From Orlajensenia flava (GTDB lineage Bacteria > Actinomycetota > Actinomycetes > Actinomycetales > Microbacteriaceae): a DNA stretch of 64,000 nt. The translations under genes were made by a program, and so were the position numbers. The DNA lies in the NCBI RefSeq assembly GCF_004801905.1, contig NZ_SSSN01000003.1:496001-560000 (forward strand), written 5' to 3'. A model generated the notes under the pieces. It searched no databases and had not been told where the DNA came from. It worked only from the letters and a program-made list of their open reading frames with translations. Every line of letters begins with the position of its first letter. Position 1 is the first letter of the stretch. Shown here piece by piece: positions 1 to 7,843 of this stretch.

Positions 1-447
1 GAAGCCACGGAGTCCGATGTCGACGATGAGGCCACCCTTGACGACCTCGATGACCGAACCGGTGACGACACCGTCGGCCTCCTTGATCTTCTCGACGTCG
101 CCCCAGGCACGCTCGTACTGAGCGCGCTTCTTGGACAGGATCAGACGGCCTTCCTTGTCCTCCTTCTGGAGGACGAGGGCCTCGACCGTGTCGCCGACGT
201 TGACGACCTCGGTGGGGTCGACGTCGTGCTTGATCGAAAGTTCGCGCGAGGGGATGACACCCTCGGTCTTGTAGCCGACGTCGAGGAGGACCTCGTCGCG
301 GTCGATCTTCACCACGGTGCCTTCGATGAGGTCACCGTCGTTGAAGAACTTCAGGGTCTTCTCGACCGCGGCAAGGAAGTCTTCGGCTGAGCCGATGTCG
401 TTGATGGCGACCTGCTTCGTTGCCTTCTCGGTCGTTGCGGTTGTCAT
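1..447 (-). CDS. rpsA: 30S ribosomal protein S1 (N-terminal part, cut by window edge)
   Basis: The first 149 residues of ribosomal protein S1, which binds mRNA on the 30S subunit and helps initiation. The visible part holds the first S1 OB-fold repeat (about residues 33-105, GTVVKIDRDEVLLDVGYKTE region) and the beginning of the second (GSVIEVVKGGLIVDIG). ATG at 447 is chosen because the protein then begins MTTATTEKATKQ, as actinobacterial S1 does, and a GGAG lies 10 nt upstream. The remainder continues past position 1. It sits beside polA, as in Mycobacterium and Streptomyces. Identity is certain; completeness cannot be judged. Confidence 0.97.
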   Translation of the reverse strand, partial: MTTATTEKATKQVAINDIGSAEDFLAAVEKTLKFFNDGDLIEGTVVKIDRDEVLLDVGYKTEGVIPSRELSIKHDVDPTEVVNVGDTVEALVLQKEDKEGRLILSKKRAQYERAWGDVEKIKEADGVVTGSVIEVVKGGLIVDIGLRGF

Positions 448-532
448 GTAGTAGTTGCTCCAGTACGGACAGGATCTGGCCACTCGCAGGGGTAGAGCTG
501 ATGGGATGTTCCGCGAGAGGCATGCGGATAGG

Positions 533-583
533 ACGTCACAGACGTGACGTTCCAGACTACCGGCTTTCGTCGGAGCATCGCAA
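533..583 (-). promoter_or_regulatory. rpsA promoter with palindrome over the start point
   Basis: On the minus strand TTGCGA (583-578) and TAGTCT (559-554) are 18 nt apart, a reasonable housekeeping promoter for rpsA with a leader of about 100 nt. A perfect inverted repeat, ACGTCAC-AGAC-GTGACGT (533-550), lies exactly where transcription should start. It could be an operator or a 5'-end hairpin. The promoter is inferred from spacing and position; the repeat is read directly. Confidence 0.5.
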
Positions 584-618
584 ACCGCCCCCGACGGGCT
601 GAAATATCCGCGCGAGCA

Positions 619-1587
619 CTACGAACGGATGGCGGACCGCGTCGCGAGAACATCGCGCAGCGCCGGCTCGAGCTCGGGAAAAGCGAACCGGTAGCCCGCA
701 TCCGTCAGCCGCTCGGGGAGCACCCACCTGCTCTTGAGCACCAGCTCGGTCTCCGTCCGGATGACGGCCGAGCCGATCTCGAGCACGGCTCGCGGCGCCG
801 GCAGGCCCACCGGCACGCCCAAGAGCCGGCGCAGCGTCGCCATGAAGGTGCGGTCGTCGGTCGGATGCGGGGCGCTGACGTTGACGACGCCGTCCAGGTC
901 GGAGCGCTCGCGCAGGAAGTCGATCGCGCCGGCTACATCGTCGATGTGAACCCAGCTGAATCGCTGCCGCCCGCCGCGCGCCCCGAAGCGGTGCTGCGTG
1001 CCCGAGGCCACCCGGCTGCGGGTGCTGAACCACGGACCGTCGAGTTGCGGGCCACCGAGCCCGAACCGCACCAGCGCCGAGAGCGGCCCCATGACGCTGC
1101 CGTCGCCGAGCACGATGGCCATCCGCAGCGCGACGCGTCGGGTCGCAGGCAGGTCGCCGTCGAAGAACTCGGCCTCCCACGCCTTCGCGACCTGCACCGA
1201 GAACCCGGTTCCGAGTTCGCCGGTCGACTCCGTCATGGGACGGTCCTCGGCGTGGCGGTAGATGGTGGCGGTCGACGAGTTGAACCAGACGGATGGCGGA
1301 GCGGCGCACGCTGCGACCGCTTCGCGCAGTTCGCGCGTCGTCTCGAGGCGCGACCGGAAGATCTCGGTCCGATTCTGCTCGGTGTACCGGCAGTTGACGC
1401 TCTTGCCCGCGAGGTTGACGAGCACGTCGGCCCCCTCGAGAAGCGCACCGATAGCCGCCCGATCACCCCAGACCGCGTCCGCCCCGGAACGCCCGATGGT
1501 GCTCACCTCGTCGCCCGCGCGTCGATATCGCTCGAGCAGGTACTGCCCGATGAATCCGGATGCCCCCGCTATGACGATGCGACTCAT
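619..1587 (-). CDS. TIGR01777-family NAD(P)-dependent epimerase/oxidoreductase
   Basis: A 322-residue extended short-chain dehydrogenase fold protein. The dinucleotide motif GASGFIG is at residues 8-14. It continues with the family-typical LVNLAGKSVNCRYT and SSTATIYRHAEDRPMTE segments, SWVHIDDVAGAI, and a C-terminal DUF1731-type end. In place of the SDR Tyr-x3-Lys the family has a degenerate active site, and the substrate is unknown; some relatives are linked to septum placement or sugar-nucleotide chemistry only by annotation. Its ATG overlaps the stop of the preceding DUF4166 gene (ATGA) and has GGGAG 5 nt upstream, so the two are translationally coupled. Confidence 0.85.
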   Translation of the reverse strand: MSRIVIAGASGFIGQYLLERYRRAGDEVSTIGRSGADAVWGDRAAIGALLEGADVLVNLAGKSVNCRYTEQNRTEIFRSRLETTRELREAVAACAAPPSVWFNSSTATIYRHAEDRPMTESTGELGTGFSVQVAKAWEAEFFDGDLPATRRVALRMAIVLGDGSVMGPLSALVRFGLGGPQLDGPWFSTRSRVASGTQHRFGARGGRQRFSWVHIDDVAGAIDFLRERSDLDGVVNVSAPHPTDDRTFMATLRRLLGVPVGLPAPRAVLEIGSAVIRTETELVLKSRWVLPERLTDAGYRFAFPELEPALRDVLATRSAIRS

Positions 1588-2195
1588 TGCTCTCCCTTCG
1601 CCCGGACCTCGTAGTCGAAGGATCCGGAGTACTCGTAGATGCGCCCGATGACGGGCAGGTCGATCGTGAGCGCGACGTGCTGCCGCTCGGTCGAGCCGTC
1701 GATGCGTTCGACGAGCGTGACGCGGGGACGGATGACGGCGGGCAGTGACACGTGCGCCCGCCCGACCCGCAGGCCGACCGCATTCGATCGCAGCACCAGG
1801 GCGCCGTCATCCACGTTCGCATCGAACCCGGCACGCAGCGCTCCCCTCGTCCCGAGTGCGTCGACGAGCCGGCCGGCCACAGCTCGCATGCGATCGACCA
1901 TCACGCGATCGCCACCGACGAGGTGGAACACGCGGCGAGCGCGAAGCCCGTCATCCGTCTGCCGGTTCTCGATCTCGAACGGCACATCCGTCTGCCAGAC
2001 CGGGAACAGGATGCCGCCGCCGGCCAGCATCGCCAGGACCGGCCAGAGCCACCGTCGCGGTGTTCCGACGACGTCGAAGGTGCCGCGCCCGCTTCCGACG
2101 AACCCGTCGGGGATGGTGGAGAAGTACTGGAGCAGACGCGGATGGAGGGTGTCGAGCCTGCCCGCCATCGCTTCGGAGTAGGGTGACGCGCTCAC
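1584..2195 (-). CDS. DUF4166 domain protein
   Basis: A 203-residue protein matching the DUF4166 pattern: GSGRGTFDVVGTPRRWL near the N-terminus, a hydrophobic PVLAMLAGGGILFP stretch, and the closing GRIYEYSGSF motif. The family has no established function and is often found beside or fused to SDR epimerases, as here. GTG at 2195 is chosen because it overlaps the TGA of the upstream gene (GTGA) and gives a start of VSASPYSEAM; a longer reading would run deep into the upstream gene. An internal ATG at 2168 is the alternative. Its stop overlaps the next gene by 4 nt, so the three genes form a coupled unit. Confidence 0.75.
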   Translation of the reverse strand: MSASPYSEAMAGRLDTLHPRLLQYFSTIPDGFVGSGRGTFDVVGTPRRWLWPVLAMLAGGGILFPVWQTDVPFEIENRQTDDGLRARRVFHLVGGDRVMVDRMRAVAGRLVDALGTRGALRAGFDANVDDGALVLRSNAVGLRVGRAHVSLPAVIRPRVTLVERIDGSTERQHVALTIDLPVIGRIYEYSGSFDYEVRAKGEQ

Positions 2196-3868
2196 CTGAG
2201 CAGGGTCTGCCGCAGGGTGTCCAGTCCGACGCCGCCGAGATCGAGGGCCCGGCGATGGAACTCCTTGATGGAGAACGCCGGTCCTTCGCGGCTCGCGAGC
2301 TCGTCGCGCAGCTGCTCCCAGATGCGCTGGCCCACCTTGTAGGAGGGCGCCTGCCCCGGCCAGCCGAGGTAGCGGTTGACCTCGAAGCGCACGAAGCCGT
2401 CGTTCATGTTGACGTTCTCGCGCATGAACTCGAGTGCGTACTCCGCCGTCCACACGCCCTGTCCATCGGGGCGTTGCTTGCCGAGGTGCACGCCGATGTC
2501 GAGCACGACGCGGGCAGCGCGCATCCGCTGTCCGTCAAGCATGCCGAGCCGATCCGCCGGGTCGTCGAGGTAGCCGAGTTGCTCCATGAGTCGCTCGGCG
2601 TACAGCGCCCAGCCCTCAGCGTGTCCCGACGTGCCGGCCAACTGGCGGCGCCAGGTGTTGAGCTTCGCCCGGTTGTAGACGGCTTGGCCGACCTGCAGGT
2701 GATGGCCGGGCACGCCCTCGTGGTAGACCGTCGTCAGCTCGCGCCAGGTGTCGAACTCGGTGACGCCCTCGGGAACGCTCCACCACATGCGTCCGGGACG
2801 CGAGAAGTCGTCGGTCGGGCCCGTGTAGTAGATGCCGCCCTCCTGGGTCGGCGCGATCATGCACTGCAGCGTGCGGAGCTCCTCGGGGATGTCGAAGTGG
2901 CTCGCCCCGAGCTCGGCGACGGCGCGGTCGCTGGTCTCCTGCATCCACGCCTTGAGTGCATCGGTGCCGTGGAGCTTGCGGGCATCGTCGCCGTCGAGAT
3001 GGGCGATCGCCTCCCGAACGGATGCTCCGGGCTTGATCTCCCAGGCGACGGCCTCCTGCTCGGCGACCATGCGGGCGAGCTCCTCGACGCCCCAGTCGTA
3101 GGTCTCGTCGAGATCGATCTTGGCGCCCAGGAACTGCCTCGACCGCAGGGCGTAGATCTCGCGCCCGACGGCGTCCTGCTCGGTCGCGGCGTCGTCGAGG
3201 TCGGTGGCGAGGAAGTCGGCGAGCTCGCCGTACGCCGACGTCGCTGCGCCGGCGGCGTCGGAGAGGTCGCGGGCGAGGGATGCCGGAAGCGATCCGTTCT
3301 CGAGCTCGGCATCGGCGGCGAAGCCCGCGAAGAACCCGTCGGGCTCCGCATGCTTGCGCACCTGCGCCAGCACCTCGCGGACCTGTCGGCGCGCGGGGGT
3401 GATGCCTCGCGCGATGCCCTCCCGCAATGTCTGGATGTAGCCGTCCATCGCACGCGGCAGGTCGTGAAGCCGGTCGGAGATGTTGTGCCAGTCGTCCACC
3501 GTCGCCGTCGGCATGAGGTCGAAGATCTCCCGCAACTCCTGAGCGGGGCTGGCGATGACGTTCAGGTCGCGGAGGTGCAGGGCGGCGTCGTGGCTCTCGA
3601 CGCTGAGGGTGAGTTCGCTCAGCAGGTCGGCCTTGGTGACCCGATCGACGTCGTCGACGGGCTCGGACGCAGCGAGGGCTTCAGCCACTCGCCTGCTCGC
3701 TGCCGCCGCGGCATCGGCTCCGGAGGGCGAGTAGTCCCCGAACCGACCGTCGTTCTCGGCACGGCCGATGTAGGTTCCGATGGTGGGGTCGAGGTCGACG
3801 AGGGTGTCCACCCACTCCTCGGCGATGGCGTCGATGGGCGTGGGGGTGCGCTGCGTTTCACCGGTCAT
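2192..3868 (-). CDS. DUF885 family protein, predicted zinc metallopeptidase
   Basis: A 558-residue protein of the DUF885 family, predicted to be metal-dependent carboxypeptidase-like. The hallmark HEGVPGHH is at residues 383-390 (metal-binding histidines and catalytic glutamate), with the downstream HAEGW (416-420) supplying a likely third ligand. No signal peptide is visible, so it is probably cytoplasmic; substrate unknown. ATG at 3868 is chosen over an upstream extension because the extension would reach into polA, and TATGGT lies 6 nt before this ATG, as expected for a leaderless start; a GAGGA also abuts it. It is first in a three-gene coupled unit with DUF4166 and the epimerase. Confidence 0.85.
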   Translation of the reverse strand: MTGETQRTPTPIDAIAEEWVDTLVDLDPTIGTYIGRAENDGRFGDYSPSGADAAAAASRRVAEALAASEPVDDVDRVTKADLLSELTLSVESHDAALHLRDLNVIASPAQELREIFDLMPTATVDDWHNISDRLHDLPRAMDGYIQTLREGIARGITPARRQVREVLAQVRKHAEPDGFFAGFAADAELENGSLPASLARDLSDAAGAATSAYGELADFLATDLDDAATEQDAVGREIYALRSRQFLGAKIDLDETYDWGVEELARMVAEQEAVAWEIKPGASVREAIAHLDGDDARKLHGTDALKAWMQETSDRAVAELGASHFDIPEELRTLQCMIAPTQEGGIYYTGPTDDFSRPGRMWWSVPEGVTEFDTWRELTTVYHEGVPGHHLQVGQAVYNRAKLNTWRRQLAGTSGHAEGWALYAERLMEQLGYLDDPADRLGMLDGQRMRAARVVLDIGVHLGKQRPDGQGVWTAEYALEFMRENVNMNDGFVRFEVNRYLGWPGQAPSYKVGQRIWEQLRDELASREGPAFSIKEFHRRALDLGGVGLDTLRQTLLR

Positions 3869-3874
3869 TCCTCG

Positions 3875-3880
3875 ACCATA
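3875..3880 (-). promoter_or_regulatory. -10 hexamer TATGGT, 6 nt before DUF885 start
   Basis: TATGGT on the minus strand ends 6 nt before the ATG, placing the transcription start at or next to the start codon. No good -35 is seen. It lies between the polA stop and the DUF885 start, so it would serve the downstream three-gene unit independently of polA. Confidence 0.4.
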
Positions 3881-3890
3881 GGGGAGGCCG

Positions 3891-6572
3891 TCAGTGCGCC
3901 GCGACATCCCAGTTCTCGCCGCGGCCCACCTGCACGTCGAGCGGAACGAGGAGGTCGGCCGCTCCGGCCATGCGTCTGCGCACGATCGCCTCGAGCGCGT
4001 CCCATTCCCCCTCGGCAACCTCGAAGATGAGTTCGTCGTGCACCTGCAGCAGCATGCGCGAGCTGAGGCTCTGCTCCGACGTGTCCGCCTCGATGCCGAC
4101 CATGGCGATCTTGATGATGTCGGCCGCCGAACCCTGGATGGGCGAGTTGAGCGCGGCACGCTCGGCTGCCTCGCGGTGGATGCGGTTGGGGCTCGCGAGC
4201 TCGGGGAACGGACGGCGGCGACCGAAGATGGTCTCGGTGTAGCCGTCGAGCTTGGCCTGCTCCACCACTTGGCGCAGGTAGCCCCGCACGGCCCCGAAGC
4301 GCTCGAAGTAGTCGCCCATCAGCTGCCTGGCCTGAGCCGTGTCGATGCGCAGCTGCTTGGAGAGCCCGAAGGCGCTCAGTCCGTAGGCCAGCCCGTACGA
4401 CATCGCCTTGACCTTCGTGCGCTGCAGGGAGGTCACCTCCTCCGGCTCGACGTCGAAGATGCGCGAGCCGACGAAGCGGTGCAGGTCCTCGCCGGAGTTG
4501 AACGCCTCGATGAGCCCCGGGTCGCCGGAGAGGTGCGCCATGATGCGCATCTCGATCTGCGAATAGTCGGCCGTCAGCAGCGTCTCGTACCCCGCGCCGG
4601 ACTGGAACGCGGCTCGGATGCGCCGGCCCTCCTCCGTGCGGATGGGGATGTTCTGGAGGTTGGGATCGTTGCTCGACATGCGCCCCGTCGCCGCGCCGAT
4701 CGTGGTGTACGTCGTGTGGATGCGTCCCGTCCCGTCGATCGACTTGTCGAGCGTCTCGACGATCTGACGCAACTTGCTGGCGTCGCGGTGCTGCAGCAGC
4801 AGGCCGAGGAACGGGTGCGGGTTGGATTCCTGCAGGTCGGCGAGCGAGCCCGCATCCGTGGAGTACCCCGTCTTGTTCGCTCGCGTCTTGGGCATGCCGA
4901 GCTGGTCGAAGAGCACCTCCTGCAGCTGCTTGGGCGAGCCGAGGTTCACCTCCCGGCCGATCTCGGCGTAGGCGGATGCCGCCAGCGCGGCCGCGGTCTC
5001 GCCGAGCTGGCGGGACAGCTCGGACAGCTCGTCGTGGTCGACAGCCACTCCGCGCAACTCCATCTCGACCAGGACCTCGGTGACCGGGATCTCGATGTCG
5101 GTGAGCACGCGTCGCGAGGAGTCGCTGAGCTCCGCGAGCACGACGGACGCTACGCGCGCGGTGTACCAGGCCTGGATGGGCGGTCCGGCGACGATGGTGT
5201 CGTCGGGAACGAGCTGGTTGGCGTCGGCCTCGGGCATCGACTCGTGCAGGTAGCGCTGCACGAGGTCGGCCAGGTTCTTCTCCTGCAGGCTCGGGCGCAG
5301 CAGCCAGCCCCCCAGGAGCGCGTCGGTGCGCAGGCCGTCGAAGGCCAGTCCGGTGCGGCGCAGTGCCTTGAGCTGCGGCTTGGCGTCGGCCATGATCTTG
5401 GCGGCGTCGCTCGCGAGCCAGGCCTCGAACGACGCGTACTCGGGACGACTCGGCTGCCAGGGGACGCTGATCGCTTCGGTCGGGCTCGCCACGCCGAAGC
5501 CGATGACGCGACCGTCGAGCATCTCGACGGTGACGCCGAGGCCCTCCGGATGTTCGCTGGCCGCCCCGGCGAGCCAGGAGCCGAGCTCGTCGCCGCGCAG
5601 CGTCCGGGGTGACGGCGTCGGCGGAACACCAGCCGCAGCCGCGGCCATCGCGGCGGCACCTTCAGCCCCCGTCGTCGTTCCGGAGCCTTCGAGCTTGTAG
5701 ACGCGATCGAGGAGGGTGCGGAACTCGAGCCGGCCGAAGAGGTCCCGCACGGCCTCCTCGTTCATCGACTGTCGAGTGAGGTCGCCGGGGCCGATCGGCA
5801 GGTCGACGTCGTCGACGAGGCGGTTGAGCCGACGGTTGCGCACGGCGTTCTCGCGATTGTCGCGGAGGTTCTGGCCGACGACGCCACTGATGGAGTCGGC
5901 GTTGTCGAGGATTCCCTGCAGGTCGCCGTAGAGTCCGAGCCACTTGACGGCGGTCTTCTCTCCGACCTTCGGGATGCCGGGCAGGTTGTCGCTGGTCTCC
6001 CCGACGAGCGCCGCCACCTCGGGGTACTGCTCGGGACGGATGCCGTAGCGCTCGTGCACCGCCGCCGGGTCGTACCGCTTGAGCTGCGAGACACCCTGCG
6101 AGTTCGGGTAGAGCAGGGTGACGTCGTCATTGACCAGTTGGATGGTGTCGCGGTCACCCGACACCAGGAGCACTCGATAGCCCTGCTCGACGCCTTGACG
6201 GGCGAGCGTGGCGAGGATGTCATCCGCCTCGAAGTCCTCCTTGTCGACCGTCACGATGTTCATGGCGGTGAGGGCATCGCGCAGCAGCGGCACCTGGCCG
6301 ACGAACTCGGGCGGAGTCTCGCCGCGGGTGCCCTTGTACTCGGCGTACTCCCGCGTGCGGAACGAGTGCCGCGAGAGGTCGAACGCCACGGCGATGTGGG
6401 TCGGCTTCTCGTTCGCGAGCAGGAGCAGGAGCATCGAGAGGAAGCCGTGGATGGCGTTGGTGTGCTGCCCGTCGTGTGTGCGGAAACTGTCCACCGGGAG
6501 GGCGTAGAACGCCCGGAACGCCAGCGAATGGCCGTCGATGACAAGGAGGGTAGGCTTTTCTGCGTCCGACAC
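3891..6572 (-). CDS. polA: DNA polymerase I
   Basis: An 893-residue family A DNA polymerase used in gap filling, Okazaki-fragment maturation and repair. Order: 5'-3' exonuclease (about 1-300; LLVIDGHSLAFRAFYALP, DDILATLA, GDRDTIQL), a 3'-5' exonuclease-like domain lacking the DxE catalytic motif (so no proofreading expected), then the polymerase with motif A (TADYSQIEMRI), motif B (RTKVKAMSYGLAYG) and motif C (VHDE). Motif B carries Tyr726 where E. coli has Phe762; Tyr here is known to remove dideoxynucleotide discrimination. GTG at 6572 is chosen because TAGGCT lies 7 nt upstream and the protein then starts close to the conserved LLVIDGHS; an in-frame GTG at 6602 would add 10 residues. Confidence 0.95.
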   Translation of the reverse strand: MSDAEKPTLLVIDGHSLAFRAFYALPVDSFRTHDGQHTNAIHGFLSMLLLLLANEKPTHIAVAFDLSRHSFRTREYAEYKGTRGETPPEFVGQVPLLRDALTAMNIVTVDKEDFEADDILATLARQGVEQGYRVLLVSGDRDTIQLVNDDVTLLYPNSQGVSQLKRYDPAAVHERYGIRPEQYPEVAALVGETSDNLPGIPKVGEKTAVKWLGLYGDLQGILDNADSISGVVGQNLRDNRENAVRNRRLNRLVDDVDLPIGPGDLTRQSMNEEAVRDLFGRLEFRTLLDRVYKLEGSGTTTGAEGAAAMAAAAAGVPPTPSPRTLRGDELGSWLAGAASEHPEGLGVTVEMLDGRVIGFGVASPTEAISVPWQPSRPEYASFEAWLASDAAKIMADAKPQLKALRRTGLAFDGLRTDALLGGWLLRPSLQEKNLADLVQRYLHESMPEADANQLVPDDTIVAGPPIQAWYTARVASVVLAELSDSSRRVLTDIEIPVTEVLVEMELRGVAVDHDELSELSRQLGETAAALAASAYAEIGREVNLGSPKQLQEVLFDQLGMPKTRANKTGYSTDAGSLADLQESNPHPFLGLLLQHRDASKLRQIVETLDKSIDGTGRIHTTYTTIGAATGRMSSNDPNLQNIPIRTEEGRRIRAAFQSGAGYETLLTADYSQIEMRIMAHLSGDPGLIEAFNSGEDLHRFVGSRIFDVEPEEVTSLQRTKVKAMSYGLAYGLSAFGLSKQLRIDTAQARQLMGDYFERFGAVRGYLRQVVEQAKLDGYTETIFGRRRPFPELASPNRIHREAAERAALNSPIQGSAADIIKIAMVGIEADTSEQSLSSRMLLQVHDELIFEVAEGEWDALEAIVRRRMAGAADLLVPLDVQVGRGENWDVAAH

Positions 6573-6579
6573 GACCCCC

Positions 6580-6585
6580 AGCCTA
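6580..6585 (-). promoter_or_regulatory. -10 hexamer TAGGCT for polA (leaderless-type)
   Basis: TAGGCT on the minus strand is followed by 7 nt and then the GTG start of polA. The position suits a leaderless transcript and helps decide between the two possible polA starts. No convincing -35 is visible. Confidence 0.45.
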
Positions 6586-6643
6586 CAAGCCGCCTCCGAC
6601 ACGGATTCCGCCGACGGAGAGGCACCGCGAGGGCCTCGCAGAA

Positions 6644-7072
6644 ATGGTGATGATGCCTGATTCCGACCCGTGGGAACTCCTCCGCACGCTGGGCTCAGGA
6701 GCCCTCGCGACGACGATGCGGATCGAGTTCGTGGAGTTCGCCGTCGAGCGATCGGTGGCGCGGATGCCTGTGGAGGGCAACACCCAGCCGGCGATGCTCA
6801 TGCACGGCGGGGCATACGTCGTGCTCGGCGAATCGCTCGGGTCGATGGCCGCAACGCTGTTCGCGGGTCCGGGTCGGCTGGCGGTGGGCATCGACATCAA
6901 CGCGACGCATCACCGTTCCGCGACATCCGGCTGGGTGACGGGCGTCTGCACCCCGGTGCACCTCGGCCGCACGATCACGTCGCACGAGATCGTCGTCTCC
7001 GACGATCAGGATCGTCGGTGCAGCACCATCCGCATCACCAACCTGCTCCGCGACATGCCGACGCGGGCGTAG
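6644..7072 (+). CDS. Hotdog-fold acyl-CoA thioesterase (MenI/YdiI/EntH-like)
   Basis: A 142-residue PaaI-type hotdog thioesterase. With this start, Gln48, His54 (in MHGGAYVVL) and Glu63 (in GESLGS) fall at the same numbers as the catalytic residues of E. coli YdiI and EntH, which hydrolyse aromatic acyl-CoA or acyl-carrier thioesters. A menaquinone role (DHNA-CoA thioesterase) is plausible for an actinobacterium, but there is no men gene here to support it. Transcribed away from polA. ATGs at 6650 and 6653 are alternatives. Its TAG directly abuts the stop of the convergent response regulator, with no base between. Confidence 0.85.
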   Translation: MVMMPDSDPWELLRTLGSGALATTMRIEFVEFAVERSVARMPVEGNTQPAMLMHGGAYVVLGESLGSMAATLFAGPGRLAVGIDINATHHRSATSGWVTGVCTPVHLGRTITSHEIVVSDDQDRRCSTIRITNLLRDMPTRA

Positions 7073-7681
7073 TCAGCTCTTCTTGGGCGCCAGTTGCTCG
7101 ATGATCGCCTGGGCGACGTCGTGCATGGTGAGGCGGCGATCCATCGAGGCCTTCTGGATCCAGCGGAACGCCTCGGGCTCGGTCAGGCCCATCTTCTCGT
7201 TGAGCAGGCCCTTCGCCCGGTCGACCAGCTTGCGGGTCTCGAAGCGCTCGACGAGGTCGCCAACTTCCGCCTCGAGCGCGATGATCTGCGCATAGCGGGC
7301 GAGGGCGATCTCGATCGCGGGAAGCAGGTCGTTCGGCGTGAACGGCTTGACGACGTAGGCCAGCGCTCCGGCCTCGCTGGCCTGCTCGACGAGTTCCTTC
7401 TGGCTGAAGGCGGTCAGCAGCACGACGGGCGCGATGTGGTTCTTGGAGAGCTGCTCGGCAGCCTGGATTCCGGTGAGCTTGGGCATCTTGACATCCATGA
7501 CCACCAGGTCGGGACGCAGCTCCGTGGCGAGCGCCACCGCGGTCTCCCCGTCACCGGCCTCTCCGACGACGTCGAAACCGTTGTCGCGGAGGATCTCGAC
7601 GATGTCGAGACGGATGAGCGACTCGTCCTCGGCGACGACGACTCGGCGCGGCGGAACAGTGGTGGTGTCTGCGTCTGTCAC
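7073..7681 (-). CDS. pdtaR: ANTAR-domain response regulator (PdtaR-like)
   Basis: A 202-residue two-component regulator. The receiver domain (about 13-130) has acidic pocket residues Glu18/Asp19, phospho-acceptor Asp63 (VVMDVKMP) and the conserved Lys in AYVVKPF. A linker helix leads to a C-terminal ANTAR RNA-binding domain (about 140-200, RAKGLLNEKMGLTEPEAFRWI). ANTAR proteins act as antiterminators on paired hairpins; in Mycobacterium the orthologous neighbourhood (near polA, pyk) encodes PdtaR, partner of the kinase PdtaS. No kinase is present here. GTG at 7681 is chosen over a longer reading because TAGGCT lies 7 nt before it and the upstream extension would overlap the divergent tRNA. 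Confidence 0.9.
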   Translation of the reverse strand: MTDADTTTVPPRRVVVAEDESLIRLDIVEILRDNGFDVVGEAGDGETAVALATELRPDLVVMDVKMPKLTGIQAAEQLSKNHIAPVVLLTAFSQKELVEQASEAGALAYVVKPFTPNDLLPAIEIALARYAQIIALEAEVGDLVERFETRKLVDRAKGLLNEKMGLTEPEAFRWIQKASMDRRLTMHDVAQAIIEQLAPKKS

Positions 7682-7688
7682 GTCAGAG

Positions 7689-7694
7689 AGCCTA
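7689..7694 (-). promoter_or_regulatory. -10 hexamer TAGGCT for the ANTAR regulator (leaderless-type)
   Basis: TAGGCT on the minus strand sits 7 nt before the GTG of the response regulator, in the short gap to the divergent tRNA gene. No Shine-Dalgarno sequence is seen between it and the start, consistent with a leaderless message. Confidence 0.45.
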
Positions 7695-7718
7695 CGGTAT
7701 CCTGATGCAGGCTCGTGA

Positions 7719-7804
7719 GCCGGTGTGGCGGAATGGCAGACGCGGAGCACTCAAAATGCTTTGTCCGAGAGGACGTGTGGGTTCGACCCCCACCACCGGC
7801 ACCA
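7719..7804 (+). tRNA. tRNA-Leu (anticodon CAA), CCA encoded
   Basis: A class II tRNA read from its pairings: acceptor GCCGGTG/CACCGGC, anticodon stem GAGCA/TGCTT around loop CTCAAAA (anticodon CAA, reads UUG), a long variable arm (about 14 nt, TGTCCGAGAGGACG), T arm GTGGG-TTCGACC-CCCAC, discriminator A and an encoded CCA at 7802-7804. The long variable arm and A73 fit leucine. It lies between two divergent genes and may share its upstream region with the response-regulator promoter. Confidence 0.96.
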
Positions 7805-7843
7805 TGACGGGGTCCTCCGTCTGGGGAGAGTAAGGAACCACCC

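Noticed and set aside
1745..4030. A 761-codon plus-strand frame across DUF4166, DUF885 and the polA end
   Set aside because: It spans three supported minus-strand genes and their junctions and has no recognisable domain.
6573..6602. GTG at 6602 as polA start
   Set aside because: It adds ten unconserved residues and would place the TAGGCT hexamer inside the gene; kept only as an alternative.
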